Origin: Virgisporangium aliadipatigenens
Lineage (GTDB): Bacteria; Actinomycetota; Actinomycetes; Mycobacteriales; Micromonosporaceae
Assembly (NCBI RefSeq): GCF_016863615.1
Contig: NZ_BOPF01000030.1
Coordinates: forward strand, 1-64,000
Length of the DNA: 64,000 nt
Reading direction: 5' to 3'
Made by a program: the position numbers and the translations under genes. Shown here in pieces: positions 18,025 to 27,016 of this stretch (position 1 is the first letter of the stretch; each line of letters opens with the position of its first letter). Under the pieces are notes generated by a model. The model was not told where the DNA came from and ran no database searches. It worked only from the letters and a program-made list of their open reading frames with translations.

Positions 18025-19155
18025 GTGGGTCGGAAGCTTCGCAGCGCAGCCGTCGGGTGTGTGGTCGGGGCGGTGGCTGCGGTGCTCCTGCCCGTTCCCG
18101 CGACTGCCGCACCGACGGAGCAGTGGCATCTCGCGGCGCTGCGGATCCCGGAGGCGCACCAGATCACGAGCGGAACGGGCGTGGTGGTGGCCGTGATCGA
18201 CAGCGGCGTGCGCCCGCACCCGGACCTCGACGGGCAGGTGCTCGCCGGCACGGACATCTCCGACAAGGACCCCTCGGAGGACAACGGGCACGGCACGGTC
18301 TGCGCGGCGCTGATCGCCGGGCGGGGGCCCGCCCCGGGCAAGATCCTCGGCATCGCGCCCGGGGCGAAGATCCTGCCGGTGCGCATCGGCAACGACGGCG
18401 GCGGCGTCGCGTTCCTCCGGCACGACGAGGCGGTGCGCTGGGCCGTCGACCACGGCGCCAAGGTGATCAACATGTCGATCGGCGTGATCGGTCGCGGGGA
18501 GGCCACCCTCGCCGACGCCGTGGCGTACGCGCTCGACCACGACGTGGTGGTCGTCGCCAGTTCCGGCAACAAGGGCGCCGACCTGGACGAGATCCCGGCG
18601 CCCGCCAACGTGCCCGGAGTGATCGCGGTCGGGGCCACCGGCCGGGACGGCAACCTCTGGGACGGCACGGTGACCGGCCCCGAACTGACCCTCACCGCGC
18701 CCGGCGTGGACCTGCCCGGCGCCTACCCGACCGACCCGGGCAAGCCCGCCCGGTACACCACGATCCCCGGCGGGACCAGCGCGTCCGCGCCGATCGTGGC
18801 CGGTGCGGCGGCCCTGGTCCGGGCGAAGTACCCGCAGTTGAGCGCCAACGACGTGATCCAGCGGCTGATCTCGACGGCCGACGACGCGGGCGAGCCCGGG
18901 CGCGACGACGAGTACGGCTACGGCCGGCTGAACATCGTGAAGGCGCTCACCGCCGACGTCGAACCGGTGACCGAGAACCCGCTCGGCGAGCCGGAGCGCA
19001 CGAGCGACGTGGCGATCCCGGCACCGGAGGAGGAACGCGACGTGACCGGTGCGCTGCTCTTCGTCGCCGGCCTGTTCGGGGTCTTCCTGCTGCTGATGAT
19101 CGGCCTGGTGGTGTTCCTCTTCTGGATCAACCGGCGGGCCAGCCTGCAGCGCTGA
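18025..19155 (+). CDS. mycP: Mycosin-type subtilisin protease 1
   Basis: 376 aa; GTG 18025 follows GGGAGG by 5-6 nt. An N-terminal signal sequence (AAVGCVVGAVAAVLLPVPATA) leads to an S8 protease domain with Asp59 (VIDSGV), His89 (NGHGTVCAALIAG) and Ser252 (GGTSASAPIVAG), plus the oxyanion Asn in SSGNKG. A C-terminal helix (LFVAGLFGVFLLLMIGLVVF) anchors it in the membrane with the catalytic domain outside. Mycosins are needed for ESX complex stability and process some substrates. It lies 23 nt after the 220-aa protein, and its stop abuts, tail to tail, the stop of eccD. Confidence 0.95.
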   Translation: MGRKLRSAAVGCVVGAVAAVLLPVPATAAPTEQWHLAALRIPEAHQITSGTGVVVAVIDSGVRPHPDLDGQVLAGTDISDKDPSEDNGHGTVCAALIAGRGPAPGKILGIAPGAKILPVRIGNDGGGVAFLRHDEAVRWAVDHGAKVINMSIGVIGRGEATLADAVAYALDHDVVVVASSGNKGADLDEIPAPANVPGVIAVGATGRDGNLWDGTVTGPELTLTAPGVDLPGAYPTDPGKPARYTTIPGGTSASAPIVAGAAALVRAKYPQLSANDVIQRLISTADDAGEPGRDDEYGYGRLNIVKALTADVEPVTENPLGEPERTSDVAIPAPEEERDVTGALLFVAGLFGVFLLLMIGLVVFLFWINRRASLQR

Positions 19156-20547
19156 TCAGCTGTCGCGGAACGTCCGGATCCAGCCGTACAGGCCGCTCAC
19201 CCACACGATCAGCGGCAGCACGCTGAGCACCATCATGATCTCGATGATGTCGAGGGTGCGGCCCCACATCGGCGACGCCCGGCGGCCGGTGTCGCGCAGC
19301 GCGTAGCCGATGCTGACGCCCGCGACGACGAGCAGCGCCACCACGACCACGGCGAGCCGCACGAGCACGTCCCCGCGGGCGAACAGCGCGATCTCCAGGG
19401 CGGCGACCCCGATCACCCCGGCGGCCAGCAGCGGCAGCCGCTGACCCGTCGAGATGAACCAGCGCGCCCGGCTCAGCATCAGCAGCCCGAGCAGGCCGCA
19501 CAGCACCAGCGACGGCGTCGACTCGGCAACCGCGAGCGTGACGGCGGTGCCCGCCGCGACGGCCGCGAGGGCGGCGAGCATCGCGGACAGGAAGTTGTCG
19601 GCCCGCTCGGCCATCGCCAGGACCCGCGCCCCGTCGACCGTCTCGGCGTCGGAGCGCACGTCCTCGGTGCCGGTCGGCACGGACGGCACCGGCAGCCCGG
19701 CCAGCCGGTAGGAGAACATCGGCAGCGCCGGCATCGCCAGCAGCGCGAACCCGACGACGATCGACGCCGCGCTGGCCGCCGCCGCGCCGGTGAGCAGGCT
19801 GATCGCCGCGCCGAGCGCCAGGGCGGACGCGGCGATACCGGTGCCCAGGAAGACGTGCGAGGCGGTGGCGATCATGACCGACCCGAGCGCCGAGACCAGG
19901 AGCACGGCCGTGGCCGCCACCAGCAGGTTGGCGCCGGACAGGTCGTCGACCGGCCGCTCGCCGGCGAAGACCAGCAGCCCGCCGACGAACGCGTACGCCA
20001 TCGCGACCAGCGCCAGCAGGATGCCCGTCGCCCGGTCGTCGAACGCCCGCGCCGCCACCACGGCGCAGCCGAGCAGCGCGACCGTGAGCAGGAGCGCCAC
20101 CAGCGCGCCCGGCAGGTGCGGCGGCCCGGCGAAGAGCACCGCGATCGCGCCGGCGACCAGGGCGAACGCGCCGAGGCCGACCCCGAACCGGCGGGTGTTG
20201 GCCGCGATCCACCGCCCCGGCCGGGTCTGGGTGGCGGTGGCCACCGCGTCGACGACGTCGTCGAAGACCGGCTCCGGGGCGGCGGCGCCGCGCGGGCGCA
20301 GGTAGAGCATGTCGCCGTCGCGGATCTCCAGTTGCAACGGCGTGCGCGCGATGTCCAGCGGCGCTCCGGCGAGCCGGGCGAGCGACCAGCCGTGCCGGCC
20401 GTCGGGGTCGTCGGCGAGCCGTTCGCCGGCGAAGCGCAGAAGTGTCGGAAGTACGTCAGCGAGCGGGACTTCGGAGGGCAGGGCGACATCGACCCGGGTC
20501 CGGGGGGCCACGATCGTCACGCGACTCAGCCCGGTGGTGCTGGTCAT
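19156..20547 (-). CDS. eccD: Type VII secretion integral membrane protein EccD
   Basis: 463 aa. Residues 1 to about 90 form a ubiquitin-like cytoplasmic domain ([35 protein letters not shown]). The rest is a series of about 11 hydrophobic helices, as expected for EccD, which makes the membrane vestibule of the ESX complex. The ATG at 20547 fits the family N-terminus; only a weak GAGGA site lies upstream. The gene faces mycP 1 tail to tail with no spacer and is divergent from eccC. Confidence 0.95.
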   Translation of the reverse strand: MTSTTGLSRVTIVAPRTRVDVALPSEVPLADVLPTLLRFAGERLADDPDGRHGWSLARLAGAPLDIARTPLQLEIRDGDMLYLRPRGAAAPEPVFDDVVDAVATATQTRPGRWIAANTRRFGVGLGAFALVAGAIAVLFAGPPHLPGALVALLLTVALLGCAVVAARAFDDRATGILLALVAMAYAFVGGLLVFAGERPVDDLSGANLLVAATAVLLVSALGSVMIATASHVFLGTGIAASALALGAAISLLTGAAAASAASIVVGFALLAMPALPMFSYRLAGLPVPSVPTGTEDVRSDAETVDGARVLAMAERADNFLSAMLAALAAVAAGTAVTLAVAESTPSLVLCGLLGLLMLSRARWFISTGQRLPLLAAGVIGVAALEIALFARGDVLVRLAVVVVALLVVAGVSIGYALRDTGRRASPMWGRTLDIIEIMMVLSVLPLIVWVSGLYGWIRTFRDS

Positions 20548-20667
20548 CGTTACTCTGCCTTTCCTCGTGGCTGCGGAGGGCTACACGCTTGTCGCGCAGG
20601 TTACCTAAGATTGGCCACTGTCCCGATGTCCAATTTCGCAGGTAGCGGGGCAGCGGGGAGGCGTTTC
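20548..20667. promoter_or_regulatory. Divergent eccD/eccC control region
   Basis: About 120 nt separate the two starts. GGGGAGG at 20655-20661 is the eccC ribosome site, 6 nt before GTG. The gap should hold both promoters, but I could not assign a convincing pair of -35/-10 boxes or an operator. Confidence 0.3.
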
Positions 20668-23600
20668 GTGAGTACCGTCCTGTTTCGGCGACCGCCGCGA
20701 CGGTCCGGGCCGCAGTTGCCCCGTGGCGAAGTTCTGCTGGAATCCCCACCCGAACTGCCGGAGGAGCTGCCCCGCGGGTTCGGTCAGGTGCTGATGATCC
20801 TGCCGATGGTGTGCGGGGTCGGCGCGATGGCGTTCCTCTACGCGGGGCGCAGCGGCGGCGCGATGACCTGGATCGCCGGTGGGCTGTTCGGGGTGTCGAT
20901 GCTGGGCATGGCCGTCGGCACGATGGGCGGCGGCGAGAACAAGAAGGCCGAGGTCGACGCCGAGCGGCGGGACTACATGCGGTACCTGGCGCAGGTGCGC
21001 CGGCGGGTGCGGCGCGCGGCCGACCAGCAGCGTTCGGCGACGCTGTGGCTGCACCCCGCGCCGGACGCGCTGTGGTCGATCGCGGCGTCCCGACGGATGT
21101 GGGAGCGGCGGCCCACCGACGACGACTTCGGGCAGGTGCGGGTCGCGGTCGGGCCGCAGAAGCTGGCCGTCGAGCTGATCCCGCCGGAGACCAAGCCGGT
21201 CGAGGATCTCGAGCCGATGTCCGCGATCGGGCTGCGGCGTTTCGTGCAGACCTTCCGGCAGGTGCCGGACCTGCCGATCGCGCTGTCACTGCGCGCGTTC
21301 GGTCGGGTCTCCGTTCGGGGGGAACGGGAGCACGCGCTCAACACGGCCCGTGCGCTGCTGGCGCAGGCGGTCACCTTCCACTCGCCGGACGACCTGCGGG
21401 TGGCGATCGTCGCCGCGAAGGAACATCAGGACAGCTGGGACTGGGTGAAGTGGCTGCCGCACGCGCAGTTCGACGCGAAGGCGGACGGCGCCGGCGCGCA
21501 GCGGCTGGTCTTCGAGTCGATGGCCGACCTGGAGTCGCTGCTCGCCGACGAGGTGGGCGGGCGGCCCCGGTTCAACCCGTCGGCCAAGCCGGTCGCCGGG
21601 GACCGCCATCTGATCGTCGTGCTCGACGGCGGCGAGGTGCCCGCGACGTGCCAACTCATCGGCCCCGGGCTGCTCGGGACGACCGTTCTGGACCTGTCCG
21701 GGGTGACGCCCCGCGACGCGGGCCGCTGGCTGCTCGCGCTCAACGTGTACGCCGACCGGATCGAGGTCAACCAGGGCAGCCGGGTCACCCCACTGGGCCG
21801 GCCGGACCTGATGCCGATCCCGGTGGCCGGCGCCCTGGCGCGGCAACTGGCGCCGTACCGGCTGTCGCAGCAGGCCCGCTCGGAGGAGCCGCTGGCGGTC
21901 AGCACCGAACTGCCGCAGCTGCTCGGCATCGGCGACGCGGCGGCCGTGGACCCGCGGCGGCACTGGCGGGTCCGGCCCACCCGGGAGAAGCTGCGCATCC
22001 CGCTCGGCAACGGGCCGGACGGCAACGTCGTCGAGCTGGACATCAAGGAGTCCGCGCTGGAGGGCATGGGCCCGCACGGGCTCATCGTCGGCGCGACCGG
22101 TTCGGGCAAGAGCGAGCTGCTGCGCACGATCGTGGCGGCGCTGGCCGTCACGCACGACTCCGAGGAGCTCAACTTCGTCCTCGTCGACTTCAAGGGCGGT
22201 GCGACGTTCGCGTCGCTGGACGCGCTGCCGCACACCAGCGCCGTGATCACCAACCTGGAGGACGAACTGCACCTGGTCGACCGCATGCAGGACGCCCTCG
22301 CCGGTGAGCTGCAGCGGCGCCAGGAGCTGCTGCGCGCCGCCGGCAACTACGTGTCGCGGCACGAGTACGAACGCGCCCGCCTGGCCGGGGAGCAGCTACG
22401 GCCGCTGCCGAGCCTCCTGGTCATCTGCGACGAGTTCAGCGAACTGCTGGCCGCGAAGCCGGACTTCATCGACCTGTTCGTGCAGATCGGCCGGCTGGGG
22501 CGTTCGCTCGGCGTGCACCTGCTGCTCGCCTCGCAGCGGCTGGAGGAGGGGCGGCTGCGCGGGCTCGACACGCACCTGTCGTACCGGATCGGGCTGCGGA
22601 CGTTCAGCGCGGTGGAGAGCCGGATCGTCCTGGGCGTGCCGGACGCGCACGAGCTGCCCAACGCCCCGGGGCACGGTTACCTGAAGATCGACACGCAGAC
22701 GATGCTGCGGTTCCGCGGCGCGTACGTCTCCGGCCCGTACCGGCCCACCGGTGGCGACCCGGAGGTGCGCGCGGCGGCCCAGCGGCAGGTCGTGCCGTAC
22801 GTGATCCACCACGTGCCGCTGCCCGAACCGCTGCCGCAGAGCGCGCCCGAAGAGGCGGAGCCGCAGGCCGAGGGCGGCGGCAAGCAGACCACCATGCTCG
22901 ACGTGATCGTCGAACGGCTGCGCGGTAACGGCACGCCGGCGCACCAGGTGTGGCTGCCGCCGCTGGACCGCCCGTCCACGCTCGACGAGCTGCTGCCGGC
23001 GCTGGCCCCGGAACGCTACCGCGGGCTGCACGCGGCGGGCTGGCCCGGCAACGGCCGGCTGGCCGCACCGGTCGGGATCGTCGACCGGCCGTACGAGCAG
23101 CGGCGCGACCCGATGGTGGTGCAGCTCGACGGCGCCGCCGGCCACGTGCTCATCGTCGGCGGGCCGCGCTCCGGCAAGAGCACGCTGCTGCGGACGTTGA
23201 TCTCGTCGCTGGCGCTGACGCACAACCCGTACGAGGTGCAGTTCATGTGCCTCGACTTCGGCGGCGGCTCGCTGCGTTCGCTGGAGGAACTGCCGCACGT
23301 GTCGGGCGTCGCGACCCGGCGCAACGTGGAGGCGATCCGGCGCACCGTGGCCGAGGCCTCCGCGCTGCTCGACGACCGCGAGGCACGCTTCGCCGAACGC
23401 GGGATCGAGTCCATCGGCGCGTACCGGCGGATGCGCGCGGCCGGCGAGATCACCGACGACCCGTTCGGCGACGTGTTCGTGGTCGTCGACGGCTGGGGCA
23501 CGCTGCGCGAGGACTTCGACGAACTGGAGACGCGGCTGACCCGCATCGCGGCGCGCGGTCTCGGGTTCGGGGTGCACCTGGTGATCACCGCCAACCGCTG

Positions 23601-24621
23601 GATGGAGCTGCGGATGAACATCCGCGACCTGCTCGGCACCCGGTTGGAGCTGCGCCTCGGCGACCCGAACGAGTCGGAGATCGACCGGCGGGTGGCGGTC
23701 AACGTGCCCACCGGCGCCCCGGGGCGCGGCCTCAGCCGGGACAAGCTGCACTATCTCGCCGCGCTGCCGCGCATCGACGGTGACGGCGACCCGGAGTCCC
23801 TGCCCGAGGGCACCGCCGACCTGGTGGCCCGGGTCGGCGAGGCCTGGCACTACCAGCCCGCCCCGCGGGTGCGCCTGCTGCCGCGCACGCTGCCGCTCGA
23901 GGAACTGATGAAGGTCGTCGACGCGGACCGGCCGGGCCTGCCGATCGGGCTCAACGAGTCGCACCTGGCACCCGTGCACCTGGATCTCGCCAACGACCCG
24001 CACCTGATCGTGTTCGGCGAGGCGGAGTGCGGCAAGTCGAACCTGCTGCGGATGATCGCCCGGGTGATCGCCGACCGGTACACCCCGCAGGAGGCGCAGC
24101 TGGTTGTCGTGGACTTCCGGCGCAGCCTCCTGGGCGCGGTCGAGGGGGATCACCTGCTCGGCTACGCCGCGTCGGTCAACGTGCTCAAGGAGATGGTGGG
24201 GGCCATCCAGGGCGCCATCGTGCAGCGCCTGCCCGGCCCGGACGCGACGCCCGAACAGTTGCGCAGCCGCAGTTGGTGGCGGGGGCCGGACCTGTACGTG
24301 CTGATCGACGACTACGACCTCGTCGCGTCGCCGGGCAACAATCCGCTCCTGCCGTTGATCGATCTGGTGTCGCAGGCGCGTGACGTCGGGCTGCACCTGA
24401 TCATCGCGCGACGGATGGGCGGCGCCTCGCGCGCACTCTACGAATCGCTGCTGCAACGAATGCGTGAACTCGACGCGCCGGTCCTGATGATGAGCGGGAA
24501 ACCGGAAGAGGGGGCATTGATCGGCAATCGAAAGCCCACACTGCAACCACCCGGACGGGGCACACTTTTCCGACGAAGTGATGGTGACCAGCTCATTCAG
24601 ACCGCATGGTCGGCACCGTGA
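20668..24621 (+). CDS. eccC: Type VII secretion ATPase EccC (fused EccCa-EccCb)
   Basis: 1317 aa in one chain. Two N-terminal membrane helices ([37 protein letters not shown]) precede three FtsK/SpoIIIE ATPase modules. Walker A motifs: GATGSGKS at residue 475, GGPRSGKS at 831 and GEAECGKS at 1117. Walker B regions: [17 protein letters not shown] and LYVLIDDYD; only the first keeps the Asp-Glu pair of an active ATPase. EccC is the motor and substrate receptor of the ESX machine, and its last module binds the export signal of Esx proteins. The GTG start is set by GGGGAGG. The two Esx genes follow immediately. Confidence 0.97.
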   Translation: MSTVLFRRPPRRSGPQLPRGEVLLESPPELPEELPRGFGQVLMILPMVCGVGAMAFLYAGRSGGAMTWIAGGLFGVSMLGMAVGTMGGGENKKAEVDAERRDYMRYLAQVRRRVRRAADQQRSATLWLHPAPDALWSIAASRRMWERRPTDDDFGQVRVAVGPQKLAVELIPPETKPVEDLEPMSAIGLRRFVQTFRQVPDLPIALSLRAFGRVSVRGEREHALNTARALLAQAVTFHSPDDLRVAIVAAKEHQDSWDWVKWLPHAQFDAKADGAGAQRLVFESMADLESLLADEVGGRPRFNPSAKPVAGDRHLIVVLDGGEVPATCQLIGPGLLGTTVLDLSGVTPRDAGRWLLALNVYADRIEVNQGSRVTPLGRPDLMPIPVAGALARQLAPYRLSQQARSEEPLAVSTELPQLLGIGDAAAVDPRRHWRVRPTREKLRIPLGNGPDGNVVELDIKESALEGMGPHGLIVGATGSGKSELLRTIVAALAVTHDSEELNFVLVDFKGGATFASLDALPHTSAVITNLEDELHLVDRMQDALAGELQRRQELLRAAGNYVSRHEYERARLAGEQLRPLPSLLVICDEFSELLAAKPDFIDLFVQIGRLGRSLGVHLLLASQRLEEGRLRGLDTHLSYRIGLRTFSAVESRIVLGVPDAHELPNAPGHGYLKIDTQTMLRFRGAYVSGPYRPTGGDPEVRAAAQRQVVPYVIHHVPLPEPLPQSAPEEAEPQAEGGGKQTTMLDVIVERLRGNGTPAHQVWLPPLDRPSTLDELLPALAPERYRGLHAAGWPGNGRLAAPVGIVDRPYEQRRDPMVVQLDGAAGHVLIVGGPRSGKSTLLRTLISSLALTHNPYEVQFMCLDFGGGSLRSLEELPHVSGVATRRNVEAIRRTVAEASALLDDREARFAERGIESIGAYRRMRAAGEITDDPFGDVFVVVDGWGTLREDFDELETRLTRIAARGLGFGVHLVITANRWMELRMNIRDLLGTRLELRLGDPNESEIDRRVAVNVPTGAPGRGLSRDKLHYLAALPRIDGDGDPESLPEGTADLVARVGEAWHYQPAPRVRLLPRTLPLEELMKVVDADRPGLPIGLNESHLAPVHLDLANDPHLIVFGEAECGKSNLLRMIARVIADRYTPQEAQLVVVDFRRSLLGAVEGDHLLGYAASVNVLKEMVGAIQGAIVQRLPGPDATPEQLRSRSWWRGPDLYVLIDDYDLVASPGNNPLLPLIDLVSQARDVGLHLIIARRMGGASRALYESLLQRMRELDAPVLMMSGKPEEGALIGNRKPTLQPPGRGTLFRRSDGDQLIQTAWSAP

Positions 24622-24777
24622 TAGATCTGAGTCGATCACTAACGCACTGTCAACTCTGGCGGCGGTCGGCTACCGTGCATTGAACCGACCTCGACGTCGG
24701 GACGTATTACGGTTTGTGGCTACGCGGGGGCTCCCCTCGGGCGCGTGCCGCACCTGACAAGTGAAGGGGTGAAACCG

Positions 24778-25089
24778 ATGACCATCGCAATGGATCCGGC
24801 CACACTTCGTAAGGCGGCCAACGACATCCGCACCACCAAGGACGAGGTGGACGGTCAGCTCAAGTCGCTCTGGGGCGTGGTCGACGACCTTGCGGCGGCC
24901 TGGCTCGGTGAGGCTTCCAAGGCGTTCAACGACCTGATGCAGCGCTGGAGCACCGACACGACCAACCTGACCAACGCGATGACCAACATCGCCAGCCTCA
25001 TGGACGACGGCTCCGTCAAGGGCGAGGCCAACGACCAGGAGCAGGCCGCGATGATGAACAAGTTCAACGGCGTGCTCAACCCGTCCTGA
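24778..25089 (+). CDS. WXG100-family Esx protein (first of pair)
   Basis: 103 aa; ATG 24778 has GAAGGGG 8 nt upstream. It is a helical hairpin with the WXG turn as WLG (AAAWLGEASKAFNDL, about residue 42). It has no tyrosine and thus no Y-x3-D/E signal, so it is presumably carried out as the partner of the next protein. The 156-nt gap after eccC includes TACCGT (24671-24676), a possible -10 box, so the pair may have its own promoter. Esx proteins are exported as heterodimers by the EccC machine. Confidence 0.92.
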   Translation: MTIAMDPATLRKAANDIRTTKDEVDGQLKSLWGVVDDLAAAWLGEASKAFNDLMQRWSTDTTNLTNAMTNIASLMDDGSVKGEANDQEQAAMMNKFNGVLNPS

Positions 25090-25115
25090 CCGTTCCGACT
25101 GACCTGGGGAAAAAC

Positions 25116-25400
25116 ATGTCACTGATTCAGGTGAGCCCGGCCCAGTTGGAGGCCGCGCAGCTGAGCATCCAGAAGATCTCGAAGGAGATCGACACCAAGC
25201 TCGACACCCTCCGCGCCATGCTGCAGCAGCTGGAGTGGGAGGGCGCCGACCGTGAGGCCTACAACGCCTACCAGGCCCAGTGGGACCAGGCGGTGCGGGA
25301 CATCAACGCCGTTCTCAACCAGATCGGTGGGGCCGTCGGCATCGCCCGGGACAACTACATCACCACCGAGGCCAACAACGCGAAGGTGTGGAGCGCCTGA
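25116..25400 (+). CDS. WXG100-family Esx protein with export signal (second of pair)
   Basis: 94 aa; ATG 25116 after GGGGA. The hairpin turn is WEG (QQLEWEGADREAYNAY, about residue 40). The C-terminus ends NYITTEANNAKVWSA, giving the Y-x3-E export signal that the last ATPase module of EccC recognises in studied ESX systems. The gap to the first Esx gene is 26 nt, so they are co-transcribed. Similarity of the tail to those of the two PE-like proteins in this window points to recognition by the same machine. Confidence 0.93.
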   Translation: MSLIQVSPAQLEAAQLSIQKISKEIDTKLDTLRAMLQQLEWEGADREAYNAYQAQWDQAVRDINAVLNQIGGAVGIARDNYITTEANNAKVWSA

Positions 25401-25412
25401 CGGCTTCTTCCG

Positions 25413-25443
25413 CGGCCCGGTTCTCCCGGTGGGAGCCGGGCCG
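25413..25443. terminator. Terminator after the Esx pair (convergent with mycosin 2)
   Basis: CGGCCCGG (25413-25420) with CTCCC, and GGGAG with CCGGGCCG (25436-25443), form a 13-bp stem with a two-base bulge and a GGT loop. It lies between two convergent genes and may serve both. Confidence 0.7.
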
Positions 25444-25469
25444 TTCGGCGTCCCGGGGGGGCCGGCGGC

Positions 25470-26645
25470 TCACATGCGGGCGCGCAGCGCGCGGGCCCGA
25501 CGCACGGACGCCGCCGCGAGGAGCAGCACCACGGTGAGCCCACCGAGCGTGACCGCCGTGATCACCGCCGCCGTGCGGGTGCCGCCGAACGGGTCGTGCG
25601 GTGGCGCGGGGCGCTCCAGCGTGGCGGGGGCGGCAGCGGCGGTCCTCGACGGAACGGCCTGCTGCACGACCGTCAGCGCCCGCAGGGGATTGACGACGCC
25701 GTAGCCGACCTGGATGTTGAACCCCTCCGGGGGATGGTCCGCCGTGCTGGTGATCCGCGCCGCGACCTGGGCCGGGGTCAGCTTCGGGTCCTGGCCGCGC
25801 AGCAGGGCCGCCAGCCCGGAGACGTAGGCCGCCGCGAAGCTCGTCCCGCCGGCCTTGAACTCGGCGAAGCCGCCGCCCGCCGGCGTCGGGCCCAGCACGT
25901 TCGCGCCGGGCGCCGCCACGTCGACGAACGTGCCCGAGGTCGAGGTGTCGACGTGCTTGCCCTCCTCGTCGACCCCGGCGACGGCGATCACCCCGTCGTA
26001 CGCGGCCGGGAAGGCGGGCCCCTCCTGCTTCGAACCGCCCTCGTTGCCGGCCGCGGCGACGATCACCACGCCCCGCCCGAGGGCGTACTGGACGGCGTTC
26101 TTCAGGGCGGGGGTGTCGGGCGTGACGAGCGACATGTTGATCACATCGGCGCCGTTGTCCGCCGCGAACACGATCGCCTCGACGATGTGCTGCGGGATGG
26201 TCGCGTCGGAGGTGCGCTCGGTGTCCCGCAGGACCCGGATCGGCAGGACGGTCGCCTTCGGCGCGATCCCGGAGAACGCCCCCACGGGACGGCCGGCGAT
26301 CACCCCCGCGACGATGCTGCCGTGCGCCGCCTCGTCGCACCGGCCGTCGTTGGTCTGGTCCACGTAGTCCTTGCCGGCGAGGACCGCACCCGCGAGCGAG
26401 GGATGATCGGCCGTCACCCCGGAGTCGATCACCGCGACCCGGACCCCCTCGCCCTGGCTCAGCGGCCACACCAGGTTGGGCTGCAGGCGCCGCAACGGCC
26501 ACGGCGTCTCGGTCACCGGGTTGTCGTACCGGACCCTGCTGGTGTCGCACGCCGCCAGCGCGGGCGTCGCCGGTGCGAGCGCGACCGCCGAGGCGCACAC
26601 GGTCAGCGCGGTCGCGGTCACCGCCGCACGCCACCGGCCTGTCAC
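25470..26645 (-). CDS. mycP: Mycosin-type subtilisin protease 2
   Basis: 391 aa; GTG 26645 with GGGGAGG 7 nt upstream. The signal peptide ends near ATPALAAC. The S8 catalytic set is Asp74 (AVIDSGV), His108 (AAHGSIVAGVIAG) and Ser269 (GGTSFAAAYVSG), with Asn in AAAGNEGG. A Cys pair (C33, C103) may hold an N-terminal extension, a known mycosin feature. The Pro-rich stretch before the C-terminal membrane helix (AVITAVTLGGLTVVLLLAAA) resembles mycosin 1. It converges on the Esx pair and may act in the same export path. It is clearly a separate paralogue, not a recent copy. Confidence 0.94.
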   Translation of the reverse strand: MTGRWRAAVTATALTVCASAVALAPATPALAACDTSRVRYDNPVTETPWPLRRLQPNLVWPLSQGEGVRVAVIDSGVTADHPSLAGAVLAGKDYVDQTNDGRCDEAAHGSIVAGVIAGRPVGAFSGIAPKATVLPIRVLRDTERTSDATIPQHIVEAIVFAADNGADVINMSLVTPDTPALKNAVQYALGRGVVIVAAAGNEGGSKQEGPAFPAAYDGVIAVAGVDEEGKHVDTSTSGTFVDVAAPGANVLGPTPAGGGFAEFKAGGTSFAAAYVSGLAALLRGQDPKLTPAQVAARITSTADHPPEGFNIQVGYGVVNPLRALTVVQQAVPSRTAAAAPATLERPAPPHDPFGGTRTAAVITAVTLGGLTVVLLLAAASVRRARALRARM

Positions 26646-26787
26646 GTCGAAGCCTCCCCGAGAACTGGCCCGTCAGCAGGCAGTGTAGTCGGGCACGGCG
26701 TGCGCAAACGTCGATATCGTGCCGTTGCTCCAGGCTCCCGCGGGATGCTTCCTGGAAACGTGGATGAGGCCGGCCCCAGGGGTCGGG

Positions 26788-26793
26788 TACCCT
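26788..26793 (+). promoter_or_regulatory. Possible -10 box for the T-box/ileS transcript
   Basis: TACCCT matches TANNNT and would place the RNA start near 26800, upstream of the T-box leader. No good -35 box is visible. Confidence 0.35.
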
Positions 26794-26819
26794 CGTAGCA
26801 CAGGCATCGACCCGGCCAT

Positions 26820-27010
26820 CACCGGTGAGCCTCCGGAAGAAAAGACTCCCTGATCTACAGGAGCAGAGGGTCCCAGTAGAACCGGACGGGACGGCCCGTC
26901 ACAGCCGGCCAACGAGCGGCCATCCGGGAGACCGGATGTGCAAGCGGGGTGGTACCGCGGGTCCACGCAGGACTCGTCCTCGCACTGTGCAGTCATACGC
27001 AGTGAGGAGC
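26820..27010 (+). promoter_or_regulatory. Isoleucine T-box riboswitch, translational type
   Basis: The T-box core GGGGTGGTACCGCGG lies at 26946-26960, where it can pair with the acceptor end of uncharged tRNA. Stem I lies upstream, from about CCGGTGAG to AGTAGAACCGG; the loop GATCTACAG holds AUC at 26853-26855 as the candidate isoleucine specifier. Near the gene, TCCT-GC-CACTG (about 26977-26987) can pair with CAGTG-AGGA (27000-27008), hiding the ribosome site of ileS. Binding of uncharged tRNA-Ile would favour the alternative T-box hairpin and free the site. There is no terminator T-run, so control is at translation, as in known actinobacterial ileS leaders. Confidence 0.88.
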
Positions 27011-27016
27011 CACCTG

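Noticed and set aside
24622-24777. Possible riboswitch in the gap before the Esx pair
   Set aside because: No known riboswitch motif or stable paired structure could be recognised; only a possible -10 box.
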